Assembly (NCBI GenBank): GCA_900551235.1
Contig: URUU01000021.1
Span: 1 to 35,834, forward strand
Source: an uncultured Lachnospiraceae bacterium
Lineage (GTDB): Bacteria; Bacillota; Clostridia; Lachnospirales; Lachnospiraceae
Reading direction: 5' to 3'
DNA length: 35,834 nt
Part shown: positions 6,846-15,544 of the stretch, in pieces
Layout of the letters: each line of letters begins with the position of its first letter
How positions within the stretch are numbered: the stretch's first letter is position 1
Position numbers and translations under genes: made by a program
Notes under the pieces: generated by a model
Database searches by the model: none
What the model was told of the DNA's origin: nothing
What the model saw: only the letters and a program-made list of their open reading frames with translations

Positions 6846-8396
6846 ATGAAGGAAATTACATTGAAAGACAGACCGAAAAAAAAGAAAGCAGGAATTGTAT
6901 TTTTAGTGATCAGTATTGTGGTGCTGCTGATGATCACCATTTATCTGGGAGTCGGTGTCTATTACATTGACCGCTTTTTTCCGGGGACGACAGTAAATGG
7001 CATTGATGTATCCGGAAAGACAGTGAAGCAGGCTGAGAACCTGGTAGGCAATCAAGTACAGGATTATACACTGAAGGTAGCAGAACGCGATGGAAAGAGT
7101 GAACAGATCGACGGTGCAGATATTCAGTTTGAATATGTGTCTGATGGTGCGGCGCAGGAGCTGAAATATACACAAAACTCTTTTCTGTGGGTAAAGGCAG
7201 TGTTTCACCCGCAGGATTACACGATGAAAACACCGACCACGTATAATAAAGCAAAACTCAAAGAAGTAATGGAGAATCTGGAGGCATTTGATAAAGAAAA
7301 GGTCACAGAACCGAAAGATGCCTATATTGATGAGACTGACAGCGGATTTGAGATTGTCAGGGAAGTAGAAGGAAACAAGCTGGATGCAGATAAGGTTTAT
7401 GAATTGCTGTGCAGTGCAGTGACAGACGGTGAGACGGAAGTTGATCTGGAAAAAGCAGGCTGCTATCTTGCACCAAAGAAAACCAGTGAAAATAAAAAAC
7501 TGAAAAAGAAACTGGCAGCACTTCAGAAATACTGGGATATGACGATTACTTATGAGATTGGCGATGCAAAAGAAGTGCTGGATTATCAGACATTTAAAGA
7601 TTGGATGACGGTTGCTTCGAACGGAGAGACTTCATTTGACTGGAATCATATCGCAGACTGGATCGCACAGCTTGCAGACAAATATGATACTTTTGGAAAT
7701 GACCAGACTTTCCATACGACGCTTGGTGAGACCGTAACAGTAAAAAGTAAGACGTATGGCTGGAAACTGGATGAAGAAACCGAAGCAGCATGGCTGGAAG
7801 AAGCTCTGAAAGAAGGAAATTCGCAGACCAGAGATCCACAGTGGCTGGAGAGTGCTTTTTCCAGAGGGGAAGAAAATGACATCGGCGATACCTACGTGGA
7901 AATCGATATCACAAATCAGCATATGTGGTTCTACAAAGATGGAGAACTTCTGGTAGATACACCGGTTGTTACCGGAGATGCAACAAAAGATGGATACGAT
8001 ACACCGGTGGGTCTGTACTGTCTGTATGATAAGGAGGCAAAAGCGATTCTGCGAGGCGCCGATAACCTGACAGGAAAGAACTATAATACGCCAGTGGATT
8101 ACTGGATGCCGTTCAACGGCGGTGTCGGTATCCACGATGCAAAATGGCGGCCGACTTTTGGCGGTACGCTTTATCAGGGCAATGGTTCCCATGGCTGTGT
8201 CAACACACCGTGGGATCAGGCAGGAAAGATCTTTGATAATATTGAAATCGGTACGCCGGTTGTTGTCTATAAGGCAACCATCAACAAAGGTGAGGGAGCA
8301 GTAGCGATTTCTCAGCCGGTGGAGACCAGGGTGATCAATGAAAAAGGTGAAGAAGTTACAGAGTCTGAGTCGGACACAGCCAAAGAAAGCGAATGA
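6846..8396 (+). CDS. L,D-transpeptidase (YkuD) with peptidoglycan-binding N-terminal domains
   Basis: This 516-residue membrane-anchored cell-wall enzyme has a lysine-rich cytoplasmic start, a transmembrane segment at about residues 15-40, and PG_binding_4-type repeats over about 45-340 (the first opens FFPGTTVNGIDVSGKTVKQA). The YkuD catalytic domain spans about 350-475. The catalytic signature is complete: His430 (GIHDAKW) and SHGC(V)N with Cys451. It forms 3-3 peptidoglycan cross-links or attaches proteins to the wall outside the cell. A charged, disordered-looking tail follows. It is 52 nt upstream of ddl, in a wall-synthesis cluster. Confidence 0.92.
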   Translation: MKEITLKDRPKKKKAGIVFLVISIVVLLMITIYLGVGVYYIDRFFPGTTVNGIDVSGKTVKQAENLVGNQVQDYTLKVAERDGKSEQIDGADIQFEYVSDGAAQELKYTQNSFLWVKAVFHPQDYTMKTPTTYNKAKLKEVMENLEAFDKEKVTEPKDAYIDETDSGFEIVREVEGNKLDADKVYELLCSAVTDGETEVDLEKAGCYLAPKKTSENKKLKKKLAALQKYWDMTITYEIGDAKEVLDYQTFKDWMTVASNGETSFDWNHIADWIAQLADKYDTFGNDQTFHTTLGETVTVKSKTYGWKLDEETEAAWLEEALKEGNSQTRDPQWLESAFSRGEENDIGDTYVEIDITNQHMWFYKDGELLVDTPVVTGDATKDGYDTPVGLYCLYDKEAKAILRGADNLTGKNYNTPVDYWMPFNGGVGIHDAKWRPTFGGTLYQGNGSHGCVNTPWDQAGKIFDNIEIGTPVVVYKATINKGEGAVAISQPVETRVINEKGEEVTESESDTAKESE

Positions 8397-8448
8397 TCCG
8401 ACACAGAAAGCATAGAAGCTGCAGGCATGCGGCAAGAGGAGGAAAATT

Positions 8449-9471
8449 ATGAAGATTGTTGTATTAGCAGGTGGCATCAGTACAGAAAGGGAGATTTCCA
8501 TTGTATCTGGTACACAGGTATGCAAGGCACTTAGAAGCAGAGGACATCAGGCGATTCTTCTGGATGTTTATTTCGGAAATGAGGAAGCAGATCTGCAGCA
8601 GGCATTTCCGGAGGAATATGATGTGGATGCGGCAGCAGCTTATGCAAGAAGCTTTGATGAAAGCGTGGAAAAGAGTATTCAGGAAGGAAAAGCTTTCTTT
8701 GGAAAAAATGTTATTGAGCTTTGTCAGGAAGCTGATGTGGTATTTCTGGCACTGCATGGAGAAAACGGCGAGAATGGAAAAGTTCAGGCAGCCTTTGATC
8801 TGCTGGGCATCCGTTATACCGGAAGTGGCTATCTGGGAAGTGCGATCGCTATGGACAAAGGACTTTCCAAGCAGCTTTTCTGGCAGAATGAGGTACCGAC
8901 ACCGGGCGGTTTTATCCTGAGAAAAGGAGAAGCTGCATCTCTGGAAGCACATGGCATGGCACTTCCATGCGTGGTAAAACCATGCTGCGGAGGCTCCAGC
9001 GTCGGTGTTACGATTCCGCAGACTCAGGCAGAATATGAGAAAGCACTTGCAGATGCATTTTCTTATGAAGATGTGATCGTGGTGGAAGAATATATCAAAG
9101 GAAGAGAATTTTCTGTCGGTGTGGTAGACGGTACGGCTTATCCGATCATTGAGATCGCACCGATCGAAGGATTCTATGACTATACAAACAAATACAAAGC
9201 GGGCAGCACGATCGAAACCTGTCCGGCAGTACTGACAGAAGATGAGACAACGCAGATGCAGGCATATGCAGTGAAAGGCTTCAAAGCACTGCAGCTCAGT
9301 AATTATGCAAGACTGGATTTTATGATGGCAGAGGATGGAAAGATGTACTGTCTGGAAGCGAATACACTGCCTGGTATGACACCGACAAGCCTTCTGCCTC
9401 AGGAAGCACAGGCACTTGGTATGGATTTTGCGGATCTCTGCGAAAAACTGATCGCAGTATCTGACAGATAA
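8449..9471 (+). CDS. ddl: D-alanine--D-alanine ligase
   Basis: This 340-residue ATP-grasp ligase joins two D-alanines for the peptidoglycan stem peptide. Visible are the N-terminal MKIVVLAGGISTEREIS (Ddl signature HGxxxxE-like region LHGENGENGKVQ near 104), the ATP-grasp core PCVVKPCCGGSSVGV, EEYIKGREFSVGV and the Mg-binding LEANTLPGMTPTSL. GAGGAGG precedes the ATG. The next gene, murF, uses its product. I see nothing that marks it as a D-Ala-D-Lac or D-Ala-D-Ser resistance ligase, and no van genes flank it. Confidence 0.92.
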   Translation: MKIVVLAGGISTEREISIVSGTQVCKALRSRGHQAILLDVYFGNEEADLQQAFPEEYDVDAAAAYARSFDESVEKSIQEGKAFFGKNVIELCQEADVVFLALHGENGENGKVQAAFDLLGIRYTGSGYLGSAIAMDKGLSKQLFWQNEVPTPGGFILRKGEAASLEAHGMALPCVVKPCCGGSSVGVTIPQTQAEYEKALADAFSYEDVIVVEEYIKGREFSVGVVDGTAYPIIEIAPIEGFYDYTNKYKAGSTIETCPAVLTEDETTQMQAYAVKGFKALQLSNYARLDFMMAEDGKMYCLEANTLPGMTPTSLLPQEAQALGMDFADLCEKLIAVSDR

Positions 9472-9505
9472 CACGTAAGAGACAGAGAAAAGAAGAGGTA
9501 TCTTT

Positions 9506-10879
9506 ATGAAAAATATGTCCCTGGAAAAGATTGCACAGGCATGCGGCGGCATTTACCATGGAAGTGAAGAAAAGAAAGCGAGTATCGTAGAGAGCATCAC
9601 GACAGACAGCAGACAGGCATCGGAGGGCTGCCTGTTTGTGGCAATACCGGGAGAACGTGTGGACGGACATGATTTTATCCCTTCCGTTTTTGAAAAAGGT
9701 GCGCTGGCAGTCATAAGTGAGCGCGAACTGGAGGCTCCGGCAGGTCCGTACATTCAGGTAATGTCCTCCCTGGAAGCAGTAAAAGGCATTGCAGAGTATT
9801 ACCGGCAGCAGTTGGATATCAAAGTAGTCGGGATTACCGGAAGCGTTGGAAAGACCAGCACGAAAGAAGTGATTGCATCTGTTCTGGCTCAGAAATACAA
9901 CGTCCTGAAGACGCTAGGTAATTTCAACAATGAACTTGGACTTCCGCTTACTGTATTTCGTTTGAGAGATGAACACCAGATCGCAGTCCTTGAGATGGGA
10001 ATCAGTCATTTCGGTGAGATGCATCGCCTGGCAAAAGTGGCAAGACCGGATATCTGTGTGATCACAAACATCGGACAGTGCCATCTGGAATTTTTAAAGG
10101 ATCGTGAAGGTATTCTCAGAGCAAAGAGTGAGATTTTTGATTTTCTGGAAGAGGATGGAGAAATCGTACTCAATGGTGATGACGACAAGCTGGCACAGGT
10201 GAAAGAAGTAAAAGGAATTATGCCGGTGTTCTTCGGTATTGAAAGTGGGAGGGGGATTTATGCAGATGAGATTGAAAGCTGCGGACTTTCCGGGATCGCA
10301 TGTACACTGCATGCAGGAGAGGAAAACGTCCGCGTGAAGATACCGATTCCAGGACAGCATATGGTATTAAATGCACTGGCAGCAACGGCAGTCGGAAGAA
10401 AACTCGGACTTACGATGGAAGAAATCAAGACCGGTATTGAGGCATTAGAACCGGTCAGCGGAAGATTTCATATCATCGAGACAGGCAAGATTCAGATCAT
10501 TGATGACTGTTACAATGCAAACCCGGTCTCTATGAAAGCGTCTCTGGATGTTCTGCGGGATGCAAAAGGTCGCAAAGTGGCGATTCTTGGTGATATGGGA
10601 GAGCTTGGCGAAAATGAAGCAGATATGCATGCAGAAATAGGAGATCATGCAGCAAAGAATAAGATTGATCTTCTGATATGCACCGGAAAGATCAGCAGCC
10701 ACATGGCAGAAGCAGCGATCGCAAATGGCGGCTGCGGAGAGGTACTTCAGATACCGACACTGGAAGCACTCCTTACCTGCCTGCCGTCCCTGGTCGAAGA
10801 AGGCGATGCGGTACTGGTAAAGGCATCCCATTTTATGCATTTCGAGAAAGTGGTTGAACGATTAAAAGAAGATTTTTAA
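9506..10879 (+). CDS. murF: UDP-N-acetylmuramoyl-tripeptide--D-alanyl-D-alanine ligase
   Basis: This 457-residue Mur ligase adds the D-Ala-D-Ala dipeptide to the UDP-MurNAc tripeptide in the cytoplasm. The N-terminal MurF-type substrate domain (ITTDSRQASEGCLFVAIPGERVDGHDFI) precedes the central ATPase with P-loop TGSVGKTS at 111-118. LGNFNNELGLPLT and EMGISHFGEMHRL follow. The C-terminal domain has DDCYNANPVSMKASLD. Length and order match the family. It lies 34 nt after ddl and ends in a bidirectional terminator. Confidence 0.95.
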   Translation: MKNMSLEKIAQACGGIYHGSEEKKASIVESITTDSRQASEGCLFVAIPGERVDGHDFIPSVFEKGALAVISERELEAPAGPYIQVMSSLEAVKGIAEYYRQQLDIKVVGITGSVGKTSTKEVIASVLAQKYNVLKTLGNFNNELGLPLTVFRLRDEHQIAVLEMGISHFGEMHRLAKVARPDICVITNIGQCHLEFLKDREGILRAKSEIFDFLEEDGEIVLNGDDDKLAQVKEVKGIMPVFFGIESGRGIYADEIESCGLSGIACTLHAGEENVRVKIPIPGQHMVLNALAATAVGRKLGLTMEEIKTGIEALEPVSGRFHIIETGKIQIIDDCYNANPVSMKASLDVLRDAKGRKVAILGDMGELGENEADMHAEIGDHAAKNKIDLLICTGKISSHMAEAAIANGGCGEVLQIPTLEALLTCLPSLVEEGDAVLVKASHFMHFEKVVERLKEDF

Positions 10880-10885
10880 CTATAA

Positions 10886-10922
10886 AAATTGCGATTCAGT
10901 AAAAAGAATCGCAATTTTTTTT
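10886..10922. terminator. Bidirectional intrinsic terminator between murF and the HAD gene
   Basis: AAATTGCGATTC (10886-10897) pairs with GAATCGCAATTT (10906-10917). T-runs exist on both strands (T at 10915-10922; A-rich on the other side), so it can serve murF (+) and the convergent HAD gene (-). Confidence 0.88.
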
Positions 10923-10992
10923 GTTCAAAAGCGAATAAAATCAGAAATGTAGCTATTGTTATGTGAGAAAAGAAACCGTCATGACCACTGAC

Positions 10993-11769
10993 TCATATCA
11001 TTTTATGTTCCAGACAATAGTGGTAGATACCATCTTCGGAAACATCGCCGCATACATCGTCTGCGATAGCTTTCAGATCATCGGAAGCGTTTGCCATGGC
11101 AACACCGCAGCCAACGTGCTGAAGCATTTCAATATCATTATTACCGTCACCGAATGCCATCGCTTCGGACTTGTCCAGATGATAATATTCGAGAATTTTA
11201 TCAATGCCGCGTCCTTTTCCACCATCAGCAGGAATGATATCAACAGCGCGGTCCCACCAGTAGGTGATGCGTGCATGTTTGATATTTTCCATTAGTTTTG
11301 CATGTTCCGGAACAGAACTTCCTGCCATCAACTGATAGACTTTTTCATTTGCAACCTGACCGAAATCTTCTGCTACGTCAATTTCCTGTTTGGCAAAGGC
11401 ATAGTATTCGATCAGATCGGCATCCTTTCCGTTTGCTGCCATGCGGTTTTTCGTGGCAACCGTCAGTGGACGGCCAAGGGCAGTTGCGTTTTTGATAATG
11501 GTATGTACATCTTCGGTTGGAATCGGATTGGAAAAAATATCTGCATTTTCTGTGAAGCAGTAAGAACCGTTAAAAGTCAGGAAAGCATCAAAATCCACAC
11601 CTTCAAAATGTGGAAGCGCCATCGGACTTCTTCCGGTGGCAATACAGAGAATTGTGCCATTTTCTTTGAGGCGTCTGAGTGTCTCCAGCATTTTTGGGGA
11701 AATACGTTTTGTATTCATATCAATTAAAGTTCCGTCAATGTCAAAAAAAACAATTTTTATTGGATTCAT
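10993..11769 (-). CDS. Cof-type HAD-IIB family phosphatase
   Basis: This 258-residue HAD-superfamily phosphatase has motif I FFDIDGTLID (nucleophile and acid/base aspartates) at the N terminus, motif II in CIATGRSP, the C2-type cap in the middle and motif IV AFGDGNNDIEML near the end. Cof-like enzymes dephosphorylate sugar phosphates, flavin or pyridoxal phosphates; the substrate here is open. The start at 11769 has GAGAGGAG 5-6 nt upstream. An upstream extension to 11937 is non-conserved in character and reads through the leader, so it is rejected. Confidence 0.9.
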   Translation of the reverse strand: MNPIKIVFFDIDGTLIDMNTKRISPKMLETLRRLKENGTILCIATGRSPMALPHFEGVDFDAFLTFNGSYCFTENADIFSNPIPTEDVHTIIKNATALGRPLTVATKNRMAANGKDADLIEYYAFAKQEIDVAEDFGQVANEKVYQLMAGSSVPEHAKLMENIKHARITYWWDRAVDIIPADGGKGRGIDKILEYYHLDKSEAMAFGDGNNDIEMLQHVGCGVAMANASDDLKAIADDVCGDVSEDGIYHYCLEHKMI

Positions 11770-11916
11770 AAAATCTCCTCTCTCAGGTAAATGGTGAAAC
11801 AGAAATTGAAAAGGAAAAGGAGGGACAGGGCGCAATGACCGAAATGCACCCCGATCCCAAAGTAGTGTGATGAAATGAATTATAATGTTTAGGGGGATAT
11901 GATTCGTGGATGTTGG

Positions 11917-11935
11917 GGCAAAAAAGTTTTTTGCC
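11917..11935. other. Gap 11770-12066: short palindrome and AT-rich promoter-like region
   Basis: This 297-bp gap lies between the HAD gene and the end of araC. GGCAAAAAA (11917-11925) and TTTTTTGCC (11927-11935) form a perfect palindrome in the HAD leader. Overlapping TATAAT boxes on the minus strand at 11946-11957 may serve the HAD gene, though no good -35 is seen. On the plus strand TTGCCA, 17 nt, TATAGT (11931-11959) also resembles a promoter facing the end of araC. Confidence 0.4.
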
Positions 11936-12066
11936 ACTCAAATCAATTATAATTATAGTGCATGAACAGAATGGGAAATATCTTATTTCTGCCGTATTAT
12001 AGTAAAATTCTGCCAAATTTTAAAATTGCTTGAATTGGAAAAGATTTGAAGATACTGGAAGATTTG

Positions 12067-12971
12067 TCAGGTGCGCAGATGTATGCGGTATTCGTTCGGG
12101 GTACATCCCAGATATTCCCGGAAGATTTTACCCATATAGCTGCTGCTGCCGAAACCGCAGGTCTGGCTGATAAAAGTAATATTTTCTCTTGTATTGGCAA
12201 GCATATCACAGGCTGCCTGTATGCGGTAATTTTTTATATATTCTGTCGGACTCATATGCAGGCAGTCATGAAAAAGACGGAAACATTCCCGCTCACTGGT
12301 AAAAGCAGCAGAAGCGATATCTTCCACCGTAAGTTTTTCACCATAATGTTCGTGGATATAGACCATCATCAGTTTCAGACGTTTATTTCGTTTGTCAAAT
12401 TTGTCTTTAGTTTGTGTCAGTGGTACTGCAAGTTCAAAGATCTGAAACCAGATATCAGAAAGGGCGGAACGCAGTTTCAGTTCATAGCCAGGAGTGGTTT
12501 CTGAGATCAGAAAAGAATCACGGATGCCGGATAGAATCTTCTGATGTTCCAGGTGATCCGGATAAAAAGGATGATCTCAATCTGGGATGCGGTGGTCAGC
12601 GGTGTCACATATTTTTCATCAATCAGATTGCCGTGAACACCGGAAATAAAAGAAGGGTCAAAAAGGTGCAGCAGCTGTGTCGAGGAAGAAGAATCAGGAC
12701 CCGGCCTTGTCATATGCGGAACATTGGAGTTGATCATACCGCCGCAGCCTTCCGGGAGAAGAATTTTCTGTCCGGGAGTGTTGTATTCGATCGGTCCGTG
12801 TTTGAGATAGAACAGTTCTACCGCCGGATGCCAGTGCCAGGGGCAGAAATGTCCTGGATGTTTTGTGATATCCGAACAGGAGGAAATATAAGGGAATTTT
12901 GGAGTAAATCCCGGGAGCAGTTCTTCTCTGCTCCCAGTGTAAAAAGAAATTTTAGAAACTTTTTTCATCAT
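12067..12971 (-). pseudogene. AraC-family transcriptional regulator, split by a one-base frameshift
   Basis: Two frames together make one normal AraC protein of about 300 residues. The N-terminal frame (from 12971) has the cupin-like sensor domain with PWHWHPAVELFYL and QKILLPEGCGGMINSNVPH, and runs into a stop near 12507. The other frame continues the protein (PFYPDHLEHQKIL and onward) and ends with the double HTH: KLTVEDIASAAF and ITFISQTCGFGSSSYMGKIF. The switch falls at about 12563-12572, where one base appears missing in a C/T homopolymer. It starts 4 nt after the plsC stop with no good ribosome-binding site, so it was probably translationally coupled. Either a recent inactivation or a sequencing error; the rest of the protein is intact. 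It likely controlled sugar use, given malQ. Confidence 0.85.
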
Positions 12972-12975
12972 AATG

Positions 12976-13716
12976 TTATACCAGTGACTGATTTTTAGAA
13001 ACAGTATTCTGAATGATCTCCTGACAATGAGCACCAAGAAATTTTTTCTGTTCTTTCGGCAGATCTTTTGGGTAGATCGGCTCACCGTATTCCAGAATCA
13101 CGTGTGCAGAACGGATAAACGGCATGTGGGCTTCAAAAATATTCCGGGTGTTGTTGATGGACATCGGAACGATCGGGTATCCGGTCTTTTCAGCCATTTT
13201 CAGGCTTCCTTCTTTAAAAGGAAGAAGCTGTGTCTCATCTTCTGACTCGCTGCGTGTACCTTCCGGGAAGATACACATGGAAATCCCGCTTTTCATCTGA
13301 TCGATCCCTTTTAAGATGGTCTTCAGACCTTCTTTGATATCTGAACGATTCAAGAATAAACAATGCAGACGTTCCATCCAGATGGAGAGAAGCGGAATTT
13401 TTTTCATGCTGTCTTTTGCAACGTAACCGGTAAGATTCGGACATCTTGCATAAGTCAGAACAATATCAAAGTAGCTTCTGTGATTGCCGACATAGAGAAC
13501 CGGCATATCTTTTGGTATACGGTCTTCGCCGATCACGGTTACTTTCGTTCCGGCAACAAATAAAATCAGTTTAAACATAAACTGAACAATACGCAGCGAA
13601 GAAATATCGCGGGCATATGGGTTGAACTTTCCGATAATCCATTCCACGATCAGGATCGGGATGGACAGAATCAGAAAGGCAACTACCAGGATTACAATGA
13701 GCAAAGCACGGATCAT
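12976..13716 (-). CDS. plsC: 1-acyl-sn-glycerol-3-phosphate acyltransferase
   Basis: This 246-residue membrane-bound acyltransferase converts lysophosphatidic acid to phosphatidic acid. A hydrophobic N-terminal anchor (about residues 3-28) precedes the HX4D catalytic motif NHRSYFD (H79, D84). The glycerol-phosphate-binding motif FPEGTRS is at 150-156, and IVPMSINNT lies downstream. Its ATG overlaps the malQ stop by 4 nt (ATGA type), and araC follows after 4 nt, so the three form one transcript. The link of lipid synthesis to malQ looks like simple co-transcription. Confidence 0.9.
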   Translation of the reverse strand: MIRALLIVILVVAFLILSIPILIVEWIIGKFNPYARDISSLRIVQFMFKLILFVAGTKVTVIGEDRIPKDMPVLYVGNHRSYFDIVLTYARCPNLTGYVAKDSMKKIPLLSIWMERLHCLFLNRSDIKEGLKTILKGIDQMKSGISMCIFPEGTRSESEDETQLLPFKEGSLKMAEKTGYPIVPMSINNTRNIFEAHMPFIRSAHVILEYGEPIYPKDLPKEQKKFLGAHCQEIIQNTVSKNQSLV

Positions 13717-15230
13717 AAACTCTTGCTCCTTCCACGGCCAAATAATTCAGTAGTGCTTTTCAGCCAGTTTGCACGGTCCTGGGTAAGAGCAGATGCTTCA
13801 TAGCGATAAGCCCAGTTTGCGAAAGCAGAACCAGGTATATTCATGCGGCAGGAGGAATCCTGCATAAACAGATCCTGAATCGGGAAGATCGCATATTTTG
13901 CAATGCTGCCCATGCACATGCGGATAAAATCAAGGCTGATAATACCACCGTCACAGTTACAGTAGCGGCGGATTTTGTCTTTCTGCGCTTCCGGAAGATT
14001 CTGATACCAGCCGGTAGTCGTGTCATTATCATGTGTTCCGGTGTAGCAGATGCAGTTGGTTGTTGTAAGATTGTGCGGATGATAATCGCTCTCGTCCAGT
14101 CCCTCGAAAGCAAACTGAAGAATTTTCATACCAGGGAAAGCAAAACCGTCACGCAGTTCTTCCACTTCTGGTGTGATCACACCAAGATCCTCTGCCCAGA
14201 TCGGAAGATCTTCACCGAGTTCTTTCTGGATTGCCTGAAACAGTTTCTTGCCAGGACCTTTTTTCCATTTGCCGTTTATGGCAGTTTTTTCGTCGGCAGG
14301 TACAGACCAGTAAGCTTCAAAACCACGGAAATGGTCGATACGCAGATAGTCGGTCAGTTTTATCTGCATTTTGATACGGTCGATCCACCAGGAATAGCCG
14401 TCAGCTTCATGGCATTTCCAGTCATAAAGCGGATTACCCCAGAGTTGTCCGGTTGCACTGAAATAATCTGGCGGAACTCCGGCAACCTGAAGTGGATGAC
14501 CTTTCGTATCGAGCTGATAGAGCTCTTTGTTTGCCCAGACATCAGCACTGTCTAAAGATACGAAAAACGGAATATCACCGATGATCTCGATGTCAGCTTC
14601 ATTTGCATATTTCTTAAGTTTCATCCATTCACGGAAAAACAGGAACTGGATAAATTTGTAATATTTAATCTGTTCTTTGTATTTGGCTTCAAAAGCAAGG
14701 CGTACCTTTACAGTCGGAGCAGTCATCTCATCATCCCATTCCTGCCAGGATCTGCCTTCATGAGCATCTTTGCATGCCATAAATACAGCATAGTCGCCCA
14801 GCCATTTTTTGTTTTCCAGACAGAAATCATCGAATTCTTCCAGGAGAAATTTGTTTGGTGTGTGATGGAAGGTATGGAATGCCTTTTTGAACAGGCCGTT
14901 TTTGTAGTTCAGTACAGCACCATAATCGACTTTTCTGGAATCAAACTCCGGGATCGGATAGAGATCATCTTTGGTGATCAGCTCCAGCTCGACCAGGTCG
15001 TCCGGACTGATCAGGAGAGTCTGTCCTGCAAAAGCAGAAAAGCTCTGATATGGAGAATCGCCGAAACCGGTCGGGCCAAGCGGCAGAACCTGCCATAAAC
15101 TCTGGCCGGAAACCTTTAGAAAGTCGATAAAGTCATAAGCCCCCTGACCGAGATCTCCAATACCGTACGGAGAAGGGAAGGAGGTCGGATGCACAAGTAC
15201 ACCCGAAAGTCTTGTGTGCAGTGTATTCAT
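13713..15230 (-). CDS. malQ: 4-alpha-glucanotransferase (amylomaltase)
   Basis: This 505-residue GH77 enzyme disproportionates maltodextrins in the cytoplasm. Early motifs are HPTSFPSPYGIGDLGQGAY and SPYQSFSAFAGQTLL. The three GH77 catalytic acids are in RIDHFRG (nucleophile), WAEDLG (acid/base) and GTHDNDT. Length is standard. AGAGAGGG precedes the ATG at 15230. It heads the malQ-plsC-araC transcript, whose leader contains a terminator-like hairpin and, if the promoter at 15485-15513 is used, most of a large cloverleaf. Confidence 0.95.
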   Translation of the reverse strand: MNTLHTRLSGVLVHPTSFPSPYGIGDLGQGAYDFIDFLKVSGQSLWQVLPLGPTGFGDSPYQSFSAFAGQTLLISPDDLVELELITKDDLYPIPEFDSRKVDYGAVLNYKNGLFKKAFHTFHHTPNKFLLEEFDDFCLENKKWLGDYAVFMACKDAHEGRSWQEWDDEMTAPTVKVRLAFEAKYKEQIKYYKFIQFLFFREWMKLKKYANEADIEIIGDIPFFVSLDSADVWANKELYQLDTKGHPLQVAGVPPDYFSATGQLWGNPLYDWKCHEADGYSWWIDRIKMQIKLTDYLRIDHFRGFEAYWSVPADEKTAINGKWKKGPGKKLFQAIQKELGEDLPIWAEDLGVITPEVEELRDGFAFPGMKILQFAFEGLDESDYHPHNLTTTNCICYTGTHDNDTTTGWYQNLPEAQKDKIRRYCNCDGGIISLDFIRMCMGSIAKYAIFPIQDLFMQDSSCRMNIPGSAFANWAYRYEASALTQDRANWLKSTTELFGRGRSKSL

Positions 15231-15270
15231 TGGTATGCCCTCTCTTTAATATATAATAGTTTTTCATAAA

Positions 15271-15306
15271 AAGATGCTGGTTTCAGGTTTTTGCCCCTGG
15301 CATCTT
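15271..15306 (-). terminator. Terminator-like hairpin in the malQ leader (GATGYCAGG repeat family, copy 1)
   Basis: On the minus strand AAGATGC pairs with GCATCTT and an inner CAGG pairs with CCTG. The stem is followed by further T residues (GCATCTTTTT), as in an intrinsic terminator. It lies 41 nt before the malQ start codon and abuts the cloverleaf at 15309. A sequence matching 25 of 32 positions is at 31014-31045 and a related, longer one at 33926-33990. Confidence 0.6.
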
Positions 15307-15308
15307 GA

Positions 15309-15489
15309 ATACTGGATACATACGGATTGCTTCGCTGGCATGCAGCTTTCGCAATCCTAAAAACATTCGGAATCCACGGATTTACTGCGTAAATCGTTAC
15401 TTCCTCATGTTTTTACGGTCTGCCAATACAGCCACTTTATCCTGCAAGCAGGAAAAGTGGCTGTGCTTGCAGACCTATGTATCCAGTAT
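15309..15489. repeat. 181-bp four-way palindrome (cloverleaf element)
   Basis: The outer arms, 15309-15322 (ATACTGGATACATA) and 15476-15489, are perfect 14-bp inverted repeats. Three arms fill the interior with almost no spare bases. Arm A is GGATTGC/GCAATCC at 15324-15357. Arm B is TAAAAACAT/ATGTTTTTA at 15358-15415, with an inner GATTTAC/GTAAATC. Arm C is GGTCTGC/GCAGACC at 15417-15475, with an inner 11-bp ACAGCCACTTT stem and a CCTGC/GCAGG tip. Such tight packing implies selection on the fold. It lies between divergent malQ and pabA and encodes no credible protein. It could be a leader RNA, a MITE-like element or a DNA cruciform. Confidence 0.8.
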
Positions 15490-15513
15490 ACCGTATGGTA
15501 TAGGGAAGTGCAA
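15485..15513 (-). promoter_or_regulatory. Possible minus-strand promoter for malQ overlapping the cloverleaf arm
   Basis: On the minus strand TTGCAC, a 17-nt spacer and TATACT. The -10 overlaps the end of the outer cloverleaf arm, so the transcript would begin inside that arm and carry arms C, B and A plus the hairpin at 15271-15306 before malQ. Confidence 0.45.
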
Positions 15514-15544
15514 GCGGGATTTTGTGAAAATGCACACGGGATTC

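Noticed and set aside
7632..8525. 297-residue minus-strand ORF opposite the L,D-transpeptidase
   Set aside because: Shadow of a well-supported catalytic domain, with no motif of its own.
8464..9552. 362-residue minus-strand ORF opposite ddl
   Set aside because: Antisense shadow of a clear ddl gene; Cys/His/Phe-rich composition, no domain and no ribosome-binding site.
6846..10879. Vancomycin-resistance-type cluster (ligase plus L,D-transpeptidase)
   Set aside because: No vanH, vanX, vanY or vanT-like gene is present; ddl followed by murF is the standard housekeeping pair.
11931..11959. Plus-strand promoter-like TTGCCA-N17-TATAGT
   Set aside because: It would drive only antisense RNA into araC; the AT-rich palindrome makes chance matches likely. 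Kept only as a remark.
12046..12504. 152-residue plus-strand ORF opposite the AraC C-terminal half
   Set aside because: Antisense to clearly coding AraC helices. A promoter-like TTGCCA-N17-TATAGT lies upstream, but the ORF has no ribosome-binding site.
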